A DNA stretch of 64,000 nt, taken from assembly GCF_041075285.1 (NCBI RefSeq), contig NZ_CP163512.1:124001-188000 (forward strand). Direction: 5' to 3'. Below the pieces are notes generated by a model. The model saw only the letters and a list, made by a program, of their open reading frames with translations, had not been told where the DNA came from and ran no database searches. The position numbers and the translations under genes were made by a program. How positions within the stretch are numbered: the first letter of the stretch is position 1; every line of letters starts with the position of its first letter. This stretch comes from Providencia rettgeri (GTDB taxonomy: Bacteria; Pseudomonadota; Gammaproteobacteria; Enterobacterales; Enterobacteriaceae). Shown piece after piece: positions 63,933-64,000 of the stretch.

Positions 63933-64000
63933 TTAAACAATCATTGGCGCAATAATAAATCCAAAGGCAACCCCTGCAATAATTCCGCCTAACCCCGGTA
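63933..64000 (-). CDS. C-terminal end of a membrane protein (cut by window edge)
   Basis: The minus strand is open from the window edge to TAA at 63933 and reads PGLGGIIAGVAFGFIIAPMI then V. It is a glycine-rich hydrophobic helix, so the protein ends in a membrane segment, perhaps a permease or PTS subunit. Nothing more can be said. Confidence 0.5.
   Translation of the reverse strand, partial: PGLGGIIAGVAFGFIIAPMIV

Overview
The window comes from a low-GC enterobacterium. The order of a 4-hydroxyphenylacetate (hpa) cluster, the ERIC-type repeats, the Kch, CcmAB and CptA proteins and the style of the CDI modules all point to the Morganellaceae, most likely Providencia. That assignment is inferred from protein resemblance; no search was run.

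Layout. (1) 1-5.9 kb: siderophore uptake unit on the plus strand: the end of a PchR/YbtA-type AraC regulator, a Fur-box promoter, a TonB-dependent receptor, a small membrane protein, a PepSY membrane protein and an RhtX/FptX-type importer. (2) 5.9-8.5 kb: four-gene minus-strand membrane operon with two LemA-family proteins on either side of a GIDE-domain protein. (3) 8.7-23.7 kb: complete catabolic cluster for 4-hydroxyphenylacetate, hpaBC, hpaA, hpaX, hpaIH, a gabD-like gene, a Bcr/CflA exporter, hpaF, hpaD, hpaE and a split hpaG1/hpaG2, with divergent hpaR. HpaBC makes homoprotocatechuate; HpaD, E, F, G, H and I take it to pyruvate and succinic semialdehyde; the gabD product would make succinate. 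ERIC repeats sit between the sub-blocks. (4) 23.7-24.8 kb: three tandem ERIC copies, then a deaminase-like toxin fragment with its immunity gene. (5) 25-34.8 kb: mostly housekeeping genes (BetT-type carrier, YbiI, GNAT, lipoprotein, DUF421 protein, CptA, Kch, CcmAB), with a MITE-like element and a hairpin cluster at 28.2-28.8 kb.

(6) 34.9-54.4 kb: contact-dependent inhibition (CDI) locus. A 5'-truncated cdiA (no TPS secretion domain, no cdiB in the window) ends in a VENN-delimited toxin with cdiI. It is followed by a row of orphan toxin/immunity modules. Most intermodule segments carry a decayed symE-like gene on the opposite strand, and the four best preserved lead into a stop codon directly before VVVENN (modules 1, 3, 4 and 5). 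The toxins decay with distance from cdiA: intact, then three single-base frameshifts, then a nonsense codon, then fragments, then nothing. All nine downstream immunity reading frames stay open. This is the most interesting part of the window.

(7) 54.5-57.1 kb: DUF3597 protein, a wrecked leucine-rich-repeat gene, a thioredoxin with a CLPC active site and a TauE/SafE exporter. (8) 57.3-64 kb: LacI-type regulator convergent with a polyol-type zinc dehydrogenase / sugar ABC importer operon, with two perfect palindromes upstream as operator candidates. The right edge holds the last codons of a membrane protein.
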